64,000 bases of DNA from Calamus simplicifolius (GCA_900491605.1 UESW01005037.1:28360-92359), one strand, 5' to 3'. Counted from the stretch's first letter, positions 1-11,405 are shown. The notes: generated by a model not told the origin, from the sequence alone. Made by a program: numbers and translations.

Positions 1-797
1 ACGGTTACGATCGATCGAAGCCATGATCGATCCCGGTCGGCGATGATCCGACGGTTGCGATCGATCAAGCCATTACCGTTTCCGGTCGGCCATGATCCGA
101 CGGTTGCGATCGATCCAAGCCATGATCGATCCCGGTCGGCAATGATCCGACGGTTGCGATCGATCCAAGCCATGATCGATCCCGGTCGGCGATGACCTAT
201 CTCGAACCATGGCGATCGATCGGATCGGCGACGATCCAACGGTTACGATCGATCCAAGCCATGATCGATCCCGGTCGGCACGATGACGGTTGCGATCGAT
301 CCAAGCCATGATCGATCGCGGTCGGCATCGACCTATCCCGGACCATCGCGAATCGGATCGGCGACGATCCGACGGTTGCGATCGATCGAAGCCATGATCG
401 ATCCCGGTCGGCGATGATCTGACGGTTGCGATCGATCCAAGCCATGATCGATCCCAGTCGGCGATGACCAATCTCAGACCGTGGCGATCGATCGGATCGG
501 CGATGATCCGATGGTTGCGATCGATCGAAGCCATGATCGATCCCGATCGGCGATGATCCGACGGTTGCGATCGATCGAAGCCATGACCAATCCCGATCGG
601 AGATGATCCGACGGTTGCGATCGATCCAAGCCATGATCGATCCTGATCGGCGACGATCCGACGGTTGCGATCGATCCAAGCCATGATCGATCCCGTCGGC
701 GATGACCTATCTCGGACCGTGGCGATCGGTCGATCGGCGATGATCGACGGTTACGATCGATCCAAGCCATGATCGATCTCGGTCGGCGATGATCCAA
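1..797. repeat. 50-bp satellite, GATC/ATCGAT-rich
   Basis: About 15 imperfect copies of a 50-bp unit containing ACGGTTGCGATCGATCCAAG and CATGATCGATCCCGGTCGGC, with occasional longer variants that insert a GACCTATCTCGGACCGTGG-type segment. The array reaches the window's left edge and stops at the gap. Several frames on the minus strand stay open through it because the unit lacks stop codons in those frames. This is a by-product of the repeat and not evidence for a protein. It may be satellite DNA or the 3' non-coding array of a Tat-type element; the gap prevents a decision. Confidence 0.9.
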
Positions 798-1043
798 NNN
801 NNNNNNNNNNNNNNNNNNNNNNNNNNNNNNNNNNNNNNNNNNNNNNNNNNNNNNNNNNNNNNNNNNNNNNNNNNNNNNNNNNNNNNNNNNNNNNNNNNNN
901 NNNNNNNNNNNNNNNNNNNNNNNNNNNNNNNNNNNNNNNNNNNNNNNNNNNNNNNNNNNNNNNNNNNNNNNNNNNNNNNNNNNNNNNNNNNNNNNNNNNN
1001 NNNNNNNNNNNNNNNNNNNNNNNNNNNNNNNNNNNNNNNNNNN
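798..1043. other. assembly gap (246 Ns)
   Basis: An unbroken run of N. The sequence to its left is satellite and the sequence to its right is retrotransposon RT in mid-domain, so the true contents and distance are unknown. Confidence 0.99.
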
Positions 1044-2020
1044 GCCTGCTGACATAGTAGATCGGCTTTTGGACTTTGCCTTCTTCTTTGATCAGCACCG
1101 AACAGACCGCACCTTCCGAAACAGCTAGGTACAAGAATAGGGTCTCTCCGGGGCTGGACTACTGAGGAGTGGGGCGAGCCTAGGTACTTCTTGAGATCTT
1201 GAAATGACCTTTGGCATTCGGGAGTCCACTGAAAGTTTTTGGCCGATCAGAGAGTTTTGAAGAAGGGGAGGCATCTCTCGACCGCGCCACGAAGCGATTT
1301 AGGGCCGCTATTCTCCCGGTCAGGCGTTGGACCTCTTTTGACAGATGCCGGGGGCGCCATTTGTTGGAGAGCTTGAATCTTCTGAGTTAACACCGAAGGC
1401 ATATTTGGTCGGGTTGAGTCTCATCCCGTACTGCGCAGCGTGGCAAAGCTCTCTGTGAGGTCCTCGACATGCTGCGATGCCTCCTTGCTTGACCAGCATG
1501 TCGTCCACGACACCTCCATATTCGGCCGATTTGCTCCTTGAATACTTTGTTGACCAGCCTCTGGTAGGTGGCACCTGCATTTTAAGACCAAAAGGCATAA
1601 CACGGTAACAGTAAGTACCTCGGTCGGTTATGAAGGCGGTCTTTTTTCATCTTCAGGGGCCATTCGGATCTGATTGTAGAATAGGCGTCCATGAATGACA
1701 GCATCTGGTGGCCTGAGGTGGCGTCCACGAGCTGGTCGATCCGAGGTAGGGGGAAGCTGTCCTTGGGCAGGCTTTGTTGAGGTCGATGAAATCGATGCTG
1801 ATTCTCCATTTGCCGTTCGACTTCTTCACCATGACGACGTTTGATAGCCAGCTCGGATAATTTACTTCTCGGACAAATTGGCCTTGATGAGCTTGTCTAC
1901 CTCTTCTTCAATGGCCTTTTGTCGCTCTGGGGCGAAGCTCCTCTTTTTTGCTTGACGGGCCTGTGCATCTCGTCCACATTGAGATGATGGATGAGAACCT
2001 CAGGGCTGATCCCTGACATG
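1044..2020 (-). pseudogene. reverse transcriptase/RNase H part of pol, broken
   Basis: Several short frames together match the RT of the sister element. These include a KDSFPLPRIDQLVDATSGHQ stretch (about 1700-1800), MPFGLK (about 1590), a VDDMLVK motif at the catalytic site (about 1490-1515), NPTKYAFGVNS (about 1390-1420) and KPIYYVSR next to the gap. The frames do not join without several frameshifts. The tyrosine normally preceding VDD appears as valine in the frame seen here (GGVVDDM), which may itself be a frame effect. The C-terminal RNase H and integrase are missing because of the gap. Confidence 0.8.
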
Positions 2021-2800
2021 TCAGAGGCCGCACCAAGCGAAGATGTCAGCGTTGCCTCGGAGGAACCGGATTAATCTGCGCCGAGACTCTCCTTTGAGCA
2101 GCGACCCGATCTTTATAGTTCGGTCGGGACGAGCCTCATCCAGCGGTACCTCCTTCAATTCCTCTGCCGGTTCTCCCCTTTGTTCGGAGAAGTCCTCGCG
2201 AGCATCTAGCCCATCAACCTCTGGCATTCTGGACTGAAGGCTTGTAACAAAGCACTGCCGAGCCATGGCTTGACTTCCCCGAACAACTCCAACTCCTCGC
2301 TTGATGGGAAACTTCATGGATAGATGCGGGATGGAGACAACTGCCTTGAGGGACATTAGACCGGGCCTGCCGAATATTGCGTTGTATGGAGATTTAACGT
2401 CGGTTACTAGGAAGTTTGTCTTGACAATGGTCACAAGGGGCCAGGTTCCCGCGCAGACCGTCAGGGTGACGACCCCTTCCGGTTCGACGACGTCGCCTGT
2501 GAATCCCATCAAGGTGGAATCCACGGCTCGAAGGTTTTCCATAAATAATTTCATCCTGGCAAACACACCGAGGTACAAAACATTTACCGAACTTCCACTA
2601 TCGACTAGGATTCGGCTTACATCATAGTTATTCAAATTAAGGGATACAACTAGTGCGTCATAATGGGGGAGCTGTATCCCTAAGATCATCATCGAGAAGG
2701 AGAGTTCGCCCGTCCGTGCCTTCTTTGGCGCCGATTCATCACTGTCGCCCCTGGGGCTCGATCCGACGGCCTCTTCAATCATATTAATGCGGCCGATCAC
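2021..2800 (-). CDS. pol N-terminal part: retropepsin-type aspartic protease
   Basis: An open frame of 259 codons. The protease core is recognised by ILVDSGSSVNVLY, with the catalytic DSG (Asp-Ser-Gly) near residue 66, followed by the flap and the hydrophobic AIFGRPGLMSLKAVVS segment typical of gypsy proteases. The C-terminal part (DEARPDRTIKIGSLLKGE) leads into RT, where the frame breaks. The role is cleavage of the Gag-Pol polyprotein in the virus-like particle. In the sister element the same stretch is split by single-base losses, so this copy is the better-preserved protease. The first ATG is probably not a real start, since pol is normally continuous with or frameshifted from gag. Confidence 0.8.
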   Translation of the reverse strand: MIGRINMIEEAVGSSPRGDSDESAPKKARTGELSFSMMILGIQLPHYDALVVSLNLNNYDVSRILVDSGSSVNVLYLGVFARMKLFMENLRAVDSTLMGFTGDVVEPEGVVTLTVCAGTWPLVTIVKTNFLVTDVKSPYNAIFGRPGLMSLKAVVSIPHLSMKFPIKRGVGVVRGSQAMARQCFVTSLQSRMPEVDGLDAREDFSEQRGEPAEELKEVPLDEARPDRTIKIGSLLKGESRRRLIRFLRGNADIFAWCGL

Positions 2801-2907
2801 GGGTGGATTCGGTGGAGGAGGAGGTTGTTAAAGTTCGGGCTGGCGGTCACCTCCTTGTTGTTGTGGCTCGGGCGCCCTCCTGAACTGATTCAGTCGCCCC
2901 CGCTGGA

Positions 2908-4317
2908 TCAGTCTCTCGATTCGTTTTTCAGCTGCCAGCATTCTTCAGTGTCGTGGCCGTGCTCCCGGTGGTAACGGCAGTACTTGGTGGGATCTCTTCG
3001 GGTCGGGTTCCCTCGGAGAGGCACTGGCCGAGGGAGCTGGCACTCTATTTCCATGAGGATTTGCGTCCGGGGCACGGTCAGCGGAGTGTAGTGGTTGAAT
3101 CGCCTGGGAGGGCTCCGGAAGTGATTCCTTGGCGGCAGCGGAGGGACTCTCTGGTGGCGAGGTGGACTTAGTCGCCGGGCGGGACGGTGCCTGTCGGAGA
3201 CTTTGGGCTCCTTCTTCTTTGCCTGCTCAGCGCGGGCAACTCTCCGCAATTCTTCGACCCTAGCGTACTTGTCCGCCAGGGCCATCATATCAGAGAGGCT
3301 GGGGAGGTAGCTGACCTCCATAGTTAGGTAGAAGTCGCTCTCCTTCAAGACTCCCCCCGCCAGGGCAGACATGGCCACCTCATGATTAAGGTGGTCCACC
3401 TTCAACATGGCCTTATTAAAACGGCCAAGGTAATTCCTCAAGGACTCCCCCTCTCTCTGCTTGACTTCGGAGAGGGAGTCAGATCTTCGGCGGCGGCGGC
3501 GGCTGCTGATGAACTGACCAATAAAAAGGTGGCTCAGCTCGTCAAATGAATCGATAGAACCTGGCTTCAAAGCATTGAACCAGGTTTGGGCGGATCCTCT
3601 GAGGGTGGAGGGGAAGGTGCGGCAGAGGACCGCATCGGATGCTCCGTGGAACATCATTATTGACCGAAAGCTGCTAAGATGGTCGTCCGGGTCAGAAGAG
3701 CCGTGATAAGGCTCGACGGCTGGTAACTTGACGTTGGAGGGAATCACTTCCTCCATAATCCTCTTAGAGAAAGGGATGCCCTGTTCCGCCTTGGGCTGGG
3801 GCAGATGGGCCTGCTTGGCAGCGTCCAGCTCTTGACGCATTTCCTGGATCTGACGATGGATCTCCTCTTCGCCAGCCAGGGGAGGAGCTGGGCGAGAAGA
3901 TCGCAGAGACGGCGTCGAATCATGGTGGGAGGTCACCGGTGAGAGAGACCGGGCTCGCCGAGATCTGGGAGGATCTCCGTTGTGACCGCCTCGCGGGATC
4001 GGCTTGTCCCCTCTAGATCGGTGTGGGGGGTCCGCGGATTTGTGTGGACTGGAGGAGGAGGTCGCCGGTGAAGAAGGAACCGCTGCTTTCTTGTGAAAGT
4101 GTGGAGCAGGAGGAGCCGTAAGGCGCTCCTGGACTAGATGGGTCAGAGTTTGAACTTGTTGGACCAGCGAAGCAAACTGGTCCTGGGTCACCGGGATGGC
4201 AGGCGGTGACGGGGTTTCGACTGGTGGTGGTTGCGGCGCTACACCGCTCGTTGGATCAGGCCTCTGGGAAGTGACCTGATCTTGAGCTTCAGAAGTTGCT
4301 CTTCTCCGATTGGCCAT
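2908..4317 (-). CDS. Gag (nucleocapsid/capsid), Tat-type
   Basis: An open frame of 469 codons starting MANRRRATSEAQDQV, just inside the primer-binding site. A proline/serine-rich N-terminal half is followed by a retrotransposon gag domain (about residues 195-345) with VEPYHGSSDPDDHLSSF, the TWFNALKPGSI stretch and LRNYLGRFNKAML. An arginine-rich linker follows, then a zinc-knuckle-like CRYHREHGHDTEECWQLK near the C-terminus. The frame ends shortly after the knuckle, where comparison with the sister copy shows one A missing (AAA to AA near 2920). Gag probably ran into the protease originally. It packages the element RNA in cytoplasmic particles. Confidence 0.88.
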   Translation of the reverse strand: MANRRRATSEAQDQVTSQRPDPTSGVAPQPPPVETPSPPAIPVTQDQFASLVQQVQTLTHLVQERLTAPPAPHFHKKAAVPSSPATSSSSPHKSADPPHRSRGDKPIPRGGHNGDPPRSRRARSLSPVTSHHDSTPSLRSSRPAPPLAGEEEIHRQIQEMRQELDAAKQAHLPQPKAEQGIPFSKRIMEEVIPSNVKLPAVEPYHGSSDPDDHLSSFRSIMMFHGASDAVLCRTFPSTLRGSAQTWFNALKPGSIDSFDELSHLFIGQFISSRRRRRRSDSLSEVKQREGESLRNYLGRFNKAMLKVDHLNHEVAMSALAGGVLKESDFYLTMEVSYLPSLSDMMALADKYARVEELRRVARAEQAKKKEPKVSDRHRPARRLSPPRHQRVPPLPPRNHFRSPPRRFNHYTPLTVPRTQILMEIECQLPRPVPLRGNPTRRDPTKYCRYHREHGHDTEECWQLKNESRD

Positions 4318-4382
4318 TAGAGAGGTTCTACTCCAAATTGAGATCCTTATCTCCTCTTTTCAAGTTTTAATGGGACTTGAGA

Positions 4383-4538
4383 CCCTTCCTCTAGCGCCAA
4401 TCTGTTGCCGCCGGGATCCGTCCTTCGACTCGGGCGCGGTCGATCTCCAAAAGGGGGCGGCCCTTCCTCTAGCGCCAATCTGTTGCCGCTGGGATCCGTC
4501 CTTCGACTTGGGCACGGTCGATCTCCAAAGGGGGGCGG
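4383..4538 (-). repeat. 78-bp tandem duplication of the LTR end plus primer-binding site
   Basis: 4383-4460 and 4461-4538 are near-identical. Each holds the primer-binding site (plus-strand CCCTTCCTCTAGCGCCA) and the adjoining LTR terminus (TGTTGCCGC at 4403 and again at 4481). The element therefore has two LTR/PBS junctions in tandem. Element 19933-33115 has only one. A template slip during reverse transcription or replication would produce this. Confidence 0.85.
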
Positions 4539-5381
4539 ACCTGCACAAAAGTCCTCGCGCGAGAGGCGTTGGGGGTGGCCCTCCGCGGAAGACCCTCCGA
4601 CGCTCAAGTCAGTGGGGAAGAAATCGGCGATCAACCAGATAGTGGGGAGGTGGATCTTTCCGGGAGGCCCCTCCGGGGGCGGCCAATCGAGAGCTCTAAA
4701 GGGCAAGAGCACCGACGAGCTGCCGGCGAGAGAGCAGGAGAGTAAGAGTGGGAGTGTGAGTGCGCGCGTATGCGTACCTGAGGGAATCTGGGAGTGTCCT
4801 ATTTATAGACTGTCATCTGGATCTTGAGCGCCTTCTGGAAGGTTCAGAGGTTGTTAGGATACGGGAGTGGATCGAATCAGGCCGTTGTGGGGCTGTTGGG
4901 ATCCGTATCTTGTCTGTTAGGGGATCGACGGTTGGGAGAGCTCCTTGATGGCTTGAGATCTGATAGATGTGTAGGTCTCAGGTGGCCTTGATAGGTTCTA
5001 GACCACTTCTCAGTATGATTCCTTGTCTAGGATGTCGTTACAGTAGGCTGAGGCTCTCCTGCGTCAGGTTCCGCGAAGGTGGGTATTGGATCGTGGGTCG
5101 TTCAGTGAAGCCGGGTCATGAAAGCTCGGGGGAAACAAACTACAGAAAGTTCGGAAGAGACGAGCTATGGAAAGCCAGAGAGGCCGAGCTACGGAAGGCC
5201 GAGCTACGGAAGCCCGAGAAGGCCGAGCTACGGAAGGCCGAGCTACGGGAGCCCGGGAAGGCCGAGCCATGAAAGCCCGGGAAGGCCGAGCTGCGGAAGC
5301 CCGGGGAGGTCGAGCTGCGGAAAGGGTTGGTCCTAGCCTCCTCGCATGGATATTGATGCAATGACGATTTTACCCCCAACA
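4403..5381 (-). repeat. 5' LTR of the minus-strand Tat-type element
   Basis: About 979 bp, with TGTTG...CAACA ends in the plus-strand view. A minus-strand TATA box lies at about 4800-4808 (GTCTATAAATAG on the minus strand). The region 5120-5330 holds about eight copies of the 25-bp unit also found in the other LTRs here (GAGCTACGGAAGCCCGGGAA-like on this strand). The segment CTCCGACGCTCAAGTCAGT near 4596 is the reverse complement of a motif shared with the LTRs at 21160 and 54170. Confidence 0.88.
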
Positions 5382-7559
5382 ATGGGTATGCCATTTTCTT
5401 TATTTCTTTTTTAAATTTTTTTTTTTTGCCAATATAATTTAGGGTAAAATTCTTTGCGGTGCACTGCAATGATCCCAACCTACATGACTTGTGAAATAAA
5501 ATATATGCTGGCTTGGTACCCTCATCCGCGCCCCATGGACCCGCGGTGAGGGTGTTCTACGAAAAAATTATATGTCATGAGAATGCCAGCATAAAATTTA
5601 TATGCACAAGTAAATAGCATATAAATAAGCATGCGAACATCCGCTCGAGAGACAGTTTCATTGGCCAGCCATTATGTGATTCTCGTACCTGGTTCAATCG
5701 GGCAAGTTGGCAACATGAGTTCATGATACCGGCGTAATATTATCAGATATAAGAGTTTAATTCTACACATAAGATTATCAAAAATTATATTATCATAAAC
5801 TAAATGCTATCTTAAATTTTAAATAATCTCATATTTAGTAATCAAATTCTCATATATAGAGGATTACAATGTTTGATTCATAGTAATAAAATATTGTAAT
5901 TAATTTATTATGTTTTTAAATTTTATAATAAATATTTTTTATTTTTTAAATGACCTTCTTTTCTTTCTGCTAGAATATAAAATAATATTCTATTAACAAT
6001 TAAGATTCTTTATGAACTTATTTTAAAAATATTATATTTAAATATTGAATATTTAATATATATATATAGTAAATATTATTAAATATTTTATTATATATAT
6101 ATAATATATATATATTATATATATAATTATATACAAAAAAGGTCATAAATTTTAATAAATTAAATTTAATATTGTTTTCTTGGACATTTTTTTTATTGGT
6201 TTGCCATCTTGTGCATGTTCTCCTTTGTTTTTTATCTTTTCCCTCTAGTTTGTCTTGTTTTGTGGTCAAACTTGTTCGAAAAAACCAAAAAACATAGGAA
6301 GTCAAGGGTAGAGTTTCCTTGAGGAGGGAAAAGAGGAGCTGAGATTAGGGCTCAAAGTTTGGAGAAGCGCTAAAATTAGGACTCGAACGAGGGTTAGCAC
6401 ATAAAGCCAACGAGCGTTCGTAGAAAAAAAAAAAAATACTGGAACAGTCGATTTATTTAATAAAATATTAAAAATAATTTTATTTTAAGGAACGGTTGAT
6501 ATGATTTTAAAAGTGGTAGTAGAATATCATAGCAAGCACAAGCCCTTTATAATTTTTGCTCTATTTTTTTATTTTTTATAAATTATTCTAAATTATTTAC
6601 AACAAAAAGTATAATTTTGATTTAGAAATATATTTTTTTATTAATTCAAACAAAATAGATATAAATTCTCTTTTTTAAGATAATATTGTTTTTTTTATTT
6701 TTTATTTTTTATTTTTTATTCTTTTTTTAAAAAAATATAAAAATAAAAATAAAAAAAATATTTTATGCATCATGCATAATGATTTATGTGAAAAATTTAA
6801 TAAAAATTAATTTTTTATAAAATAAAATCTATTATGCGCTGAATTTTTTGCGATGAATCATGCGGTGCACAAAGCATGTCCCTAAAATTAAAATTCAAAC
6901 AGACCTCGGGTTGCCGTTGGAGATGCTTTATTATTGGCTTGCATAAAGCCCACCACTCAAGCGGGAATCAAGGAGCCAGCCCCGGTCTTGCGGTCGTTCT
7001 TTATTCATTTTCTTTCGATCATTCTGGCATGTCTAATTGAATGCCTCATGGAAGAACAAAACATTCACGACAAATATATTTAATTTTTAAGTAAATTGAT
7101 CAGCAAGAGAAAGAGTGTCCTTACCAATTTTCAAAAATATCATTTGGACTCAATTTTGAGCACATGCGATTAACAAGTTTATGCATTTATAAGGAAAACT
7201 GTGGCCGTTAAAAATTTCTTAGCCATTAGGCTCAACCAAACCGTCCTGATTAAGCCTACTAGAGAGCATCCAATCCATCGATTGTGAAGTTTATGCATTA
7301 TTAAAGCCGTTATATACCACTTATGCCATATCTCCTTTAATTGATCACACTTCACCCTACGATATAATAAATGTGCAGTTACCACCTATGCCATATCTCC
7401 TTAACTGACCTACGATATAATAAATGTGCAGGCAAAGACCTTTTTGTAGGCAAAGGCCTCCTTCCCTGCTTTTTTCATAAGATCATAGGGAAAGGCAAAC
7501 AAAAATTCAAAAAGAGAACACCCGATTTCCGTTTCGTTCCACCATTTCCACCTAAACCC
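5382..7559. other. AT-rich intergenic DNA, no gene seen
   Basis: No convincing reading frame or RNA gene. It holds a TA-rich microsatellite stretch (about 6050-6130), several A/T runs, and a short direct duplication near 7318-7432 around CTATGCCATATCTCCTTAA and ACGATATAATAAATGTGCAG. From about 7430 the sequence becomes C/T-rich and leads into the gene-like repeats. Confidence 0.7.
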
Positions 7560-8110
7560 TTCTCCCAGGCCCCTTCTCCCCTCGGCCCTCATCGCTTCCC
7601 CCTCTTTCAATCCCCCGTCCTCTCCGATGCCTTCGCCACCTTCGACTCCCTCTCCGCTGCTATCGCCCTCCCTCGACCTCGCCACACGCCTCCGCTCCTT
7701 CTGCGATACCAGTGCCTCTGCACTAACTCCTCCGCCTTTGCCCTCCCCTCTCGAAAAATCTCCTCAAAAAGAAGAAGAAACCCTCCACCCAGGCCCCTTC
7801 TCCCCTCGCCCCCCGTCGCTTCCCCCCTCTTCCAATCCCCGTCCTCTCCGATGCCTTCGCCACCTTCGACTCCCTCTTCGCCGCTATCACCGAGGCCGGT
7901 GCCTCCCTCGACCTCGCCACCCGCCTCCGCTCCTTCTGCGACGCTGGTGCCTCTGCACTAACTCCTCCGCCTTTGCCCTCTCCTCTCAAAAAATCTCCTC
8001 AAAAAGAAAAAGAAACCCTCCGCCCAGGCCCCTTCTCCCTCGCCCCCTGTCGCTTCCCCCCTCTTCCAATCCCCCATCCTCTCCGACGCCTTTGCCACCT
8101 TCGACTCCCT
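7560..8110 (+). repeat. three tandem ~230-bp CT-rich, gene-like units
   Basis: Units start near 7564, 7786 and 8022 with CCCAGGCCCCTTCTCCC. Each contains GCCACCTTCGACTCCCTCT, GACCTCGCCAC and, in the first two, a lysine/arginine-rich tail (CTCCTCAAAAAGAAGAAG). In one frame they read like a protein-coding exon (an ATFDSLSAA...AGASLDLATRLRSFCDAG-type segment). The same ATFDSLS...ASLDLATL segment is part of every 647-bp unit downstream, so these look like partial duplications of one ancestral gene. I do not recognise the gene. Confidence 0.75.
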
Positions 8111-11006
8111 CTCCGCCACCACTGCCGAGACCGATGCCCCCCTCGACCTCGCCACCCTTGGATGCATTGCAGAAGAATTCAGTACATGTATGATGCAGGT
8201 TAGGCTTCGAGGGACTTTTGGCTGTGCAACGTTTATTAAATCATTCTGCCTCCACTTCTCCATCCCCATCGCTGCATCTCTCTAGCACAAAGCTTCTTGA
8301 TACCTCTTTCAAGATCCATCCACCCGTATTTCTTGTTCCATGGCGCTCTCCCCACCCATCGATCGCAATACGAAGCTGTCCCCATTGTGGGCGAGGAGCA
8401 TTACAGATCCCGCCTGCAGCTCCTCGGGTCGGGGGCGGCCCATTAGAAAACTGTTCCACCGTGATCGTGAAAAGCTCAAGGCCTGCCAGGAGGAACGCCG
8501 ACTACTCCAAGATCACGACCATAACCTCGATGATCACATCCGGCCAAGATCACGACCATAACCTCGATGATGACATCTGAGAGGCTAACGAGTACTTGAA
8601 AGAACTTCGGTTCTGTCCACATTTGATCTCTTCTCCTCTCTATCTCAAAATTATTTTTTTCTTCATGGCAGCATCAAATTCCATTTTAACTATTTCAGCA
8701 AGAAGTGAGGCTCGATGTCAAATGGTTGCCCGATTGCCTTTATGCGAAGGAGGTGATGGAGTCAAGGTTGGCCACCTTCGACTCCCTCTTCGTCACCACT
8801 GCTAAGGCCAGCGCCTCCCTCGACCTCGCCACCCTTGGATGTGTCGCAGAAGAATTCGATACATGTATGGTGCAGGTTGGGCTCCGAGGGATGTTTGGCT
8901 GTGCAGAGTTTATTAAATCATTCTGCCTCCACTTTTCCATCCCTGTCGCTGCGTCTCTCTAGCACGAAGCTTCTTGATACCTCTTTCAAGATCCATCCAC
9001 CCTTGTACCATGGCGCTCTCCCCACCCATCGATCGCAATACGAAGCTGTCCCCATTGTGGGTGAGGAGCATCACATATCCCACCCACAACTCCTCGGGTC
9101 GGGGGCGGCCCATCAGAAAATCGTTCGATTGTGATTGCGAAAAGCTCAAGGCCTGCCAGGAGGAACGCCGACTACTCCAAGATCACGTCCATAACCTCGA
9201 TAATCACATCCGGGAGGCTGACGAGTACATGAAAGAACTCCGGGTCTATCCACCTTTTGATCACTTCTCCTCTCTCTCTCGATCTATAGAGTTGTTTTTT
9301 TTTTTTCATGGCAGCGTCGAGTTCCATTTTAACTATTTCAGCAAGAAGTGAGGCTCGATGTCAACTGGCTGCCCAATTGCCTTTACGCGAAGCAGGTGAT
9401 GGAGCAGAGGTTGGCCAACTTTGACTCCCTCTCTGCCACCACCACTGAGGCCAGCGCCTTCCTGGACCTCACCACCCTTGGATGCATCACAAAAGAATTC
9501 AACACGTGTATGGTGCAGGTTGGGCTCCGAGGGACGTTTGGCTGTGCAGCATTTATTAAATCATTCTGCCTCTACTTCTCCATTCCCATTGTTGTGTCTG
9601 TTTGGCACAGAGCTTCTTGATACCTCTTTCAAGATCCATCCACCCGTGTTTCTTGTACCATAGCGCGCTCTCCCCTCCCATTGATCGCAATTTGATTCTG
9701 TCCCCATTGGGGGCAAGGAGCAACATAGATCTCGCCCGCAGCTTCTCGGGTTGGGGGTGGCCGATCAGAAAACAATTTGAATGTGACTGCAAAAAGCTCA
9801 AGGACTGCCAGGAGGAACACCGACTACTCCAAGATCACGTCCATAACCTTAATGATCGCATCCAGGAGGCTGATGAGTACTTGAAAGAACTTCGGGTCTG
9901 TCCATCTTTTGATCTCTTCTCCTCTCTATCTCGATCTATAGAGTTGTTTTTTTTCATCATGGCAGTGTCAAATTCCATTTTAACTATTTAGCAAGAAGTG
10001 ATGCTCGATGTCAAATGGCTGCTCGATTGCCTTTACGCGAAGGAGGTGATGGAGCAAAGGTTGGCCACCTTCGACTCGCTCTCCGTCGCCACTGCCGAGG
10101 CCGGCGCCTCCCTCGACCTTGCCACCCTTGGATTCATTGCAGAAGAATTCGGCATGTGTATGGTGCAGGTTGGGCTCCGAGGGACGTTTGGCTATGCAGC
10201 GTTTATTAAATCATTCTGCCTCCACTTCTCCATCCCCGTCGCTGCATCTCTCTGGCACAGAGCTTCTTGATACCTCTTTCAAGATCCATCCACCCGTGTT
10301 TCTTGTACCATGGCGCTCTCCCCTCCCATTGATCGCAATTCGAAGCTGTCCCCATTATGGGCGAGGAGCATCACAGATCTCAACCGCAGCTACTCGAGTC
10401 GGGGGCGGCCCATCAGAAAATAGTTTGACCGTGACCACGAAAAGCTCAAGGACTACCAGGAGGAACGCTGACTACTCCAAGATCACGTCCATAACCTCAA
10501 TGATCGCATCCGGGAGGCTGACGAGTACTTGAAAGAACTCCGGGTCTGTCCATCTTTTGATCACTTCTCTCTATCTCGATCTATAGAGTTTTTTTTTCTT
10601 CATGGCAGTGTTGAATTCCATTTTAACTATTTCAGCAAGAAGTGAGGCTCAATGTCAAATGGATATCCGATTGCCTTTACGTGAAGGAGGTGATGGAGCA
10701 GAGGTTGGCCACCTTTGACTCCCTCTCCACCGCAACCGCCGAGGCCGGCGCCTCCCTCGACCTCGCGACCGTTGGATACATTGCAGAAGAATTCAGCACA
10801 TGTATGGTGTAGGTTGGGCTCGAGTGACGTTTGGCTGTGCAGCATTTATTAAATCATTATGCCTCCACTTCTCCATCCCCGTCGATGCATCTCTCTGGTA
10901 CAGAGCTTCTTGATACCTCTTTCAAGATCCATCCACCTGTGTTTCTTGTACCATAGCGCTCTCCCCGCAAATACAAATCTATCCCCAATGTGGGTGAGGA
11001 GCACCA
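8110..11006 (+). repeat. ~647-bp tandem array with exon/intron-like structure (left part)
   Basis: The landmark GCAAGAAGTGAGGCTCGATG recurs at about 8698, 9342, 9990 and 10636, giving spacings of 644-648 bp. Each unit contains two coding-like blocks. Block A includes EKLKACQEERRLLQDHV and ADEYLKELR, a charged, heptad-like segment. It ends at CGG|GTCTGTCC, followed by a T-rich tract ending TTTCAG. Block B (QEVRLDVKWLPDCLYAKEVM and on to CMVQ) ends at CAG|GTTGGGC. The block borders look like GT/AG splice sites. Some units carry stops in block A (for example near 10421). The protein family is not recognised. The array is interrupted in its fourth full unit by the copia element. Confidence 0.85.
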
Positions 11007-11392
11007 TGTTGGTTTTTTCTTCACTAAGTGTATTGATTAGATACGATTAAGGTGGTCCTTTATTTCGATATTGAGGGATTACGTGAATTAAAAGTTTGAA
11101 TCCACGATTAAGATAAGCATCCCTCAACCATATCCGTTTGAAGCACCCTCTGTGATAGACATATAAGGCATAAAGAAATATAAAAAAGGAAAGGTCCCTG
11201 CGCCTGGTCTCAACAAAAAGTTTACACCATTACTGAGAGAGATCGTAAGGTATAAAGAAAAGTCAACCGTGGAGCAATGGCTGAAGGTATTTATGTATCG
11301 ATCATGATTTACTTTATTTTTTATGATAAATATATTGGTATCATATTTTCGCATATATGATAGGAATCAATATATTTAATTTTAGTTTATCA
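11007..11392 (+). repeat. 5' LTR of the copia element
   Basis: 386 bp, starting TGTTGGTTTTTTCTTC and ending GTTTATCA. Aligns along its length with 17400-17807, apart from substitutions and a segment present only in the 3' copy. Confidence 0.9.
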
Positions 11393-11394
11393 TT

Positions 11395-11405
11395 TGGTAT
11401 AGAGC
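11395..11405 (+). other. primer-binding site, tRNA-iMet type
   Basis: TGGTATAGAGC begins three bases after the LTR. The usual plant site is TGGTATCAGAGC, so one C is missing here. Confidence 0.8.

Larger units (their letters stand above)
1044..5381 (-). mobile_element. Ty3/gypsy, Tat-type LTR retrotransposon, 5' part only
   Basis: Read on the minus strand, the order is LTR (5381 to 4403), primer-binding site, gag (4317-2908), protease (2800-2021) and the start of reverse transcriptase, which is cut by the assembly gap. Gag, protease and RT are clearly homologous to the complete element at 19933-33115, and the LTR carries the same 25-bp repeat. The LTR ends in CAACA at 5381 (plus-strand view). 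The adjacent ATGGG at 5382-5386 is the expected site of a 5-bp target duplication whose partner lies outside the window. Assignment to the Tat lineage is an inference from gag type and from the sister element's long 3' non-coding region. Confidence 0.88.

Noticed and set aside
73..1134. Long minus-strand frames through the satellite and the N gap
   Set aside because: Low-complexity repeats and Ns. The only real protein signal is the RT end to the right of the gap.
4310..4827. Plus-strand ORFs over the LTR of the minus-strand element
   Set aside because: Antisense to the LTR and primer site and created by the 78-bp duplication; no domain or promoter.
7410..8269. Proline-rich ORFs of up to 196 codons
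   Set aside because: They lie in CT-rich tandem units, and the frame shifts between units. The segment may derive from a gene, but these particular frames are not supported.
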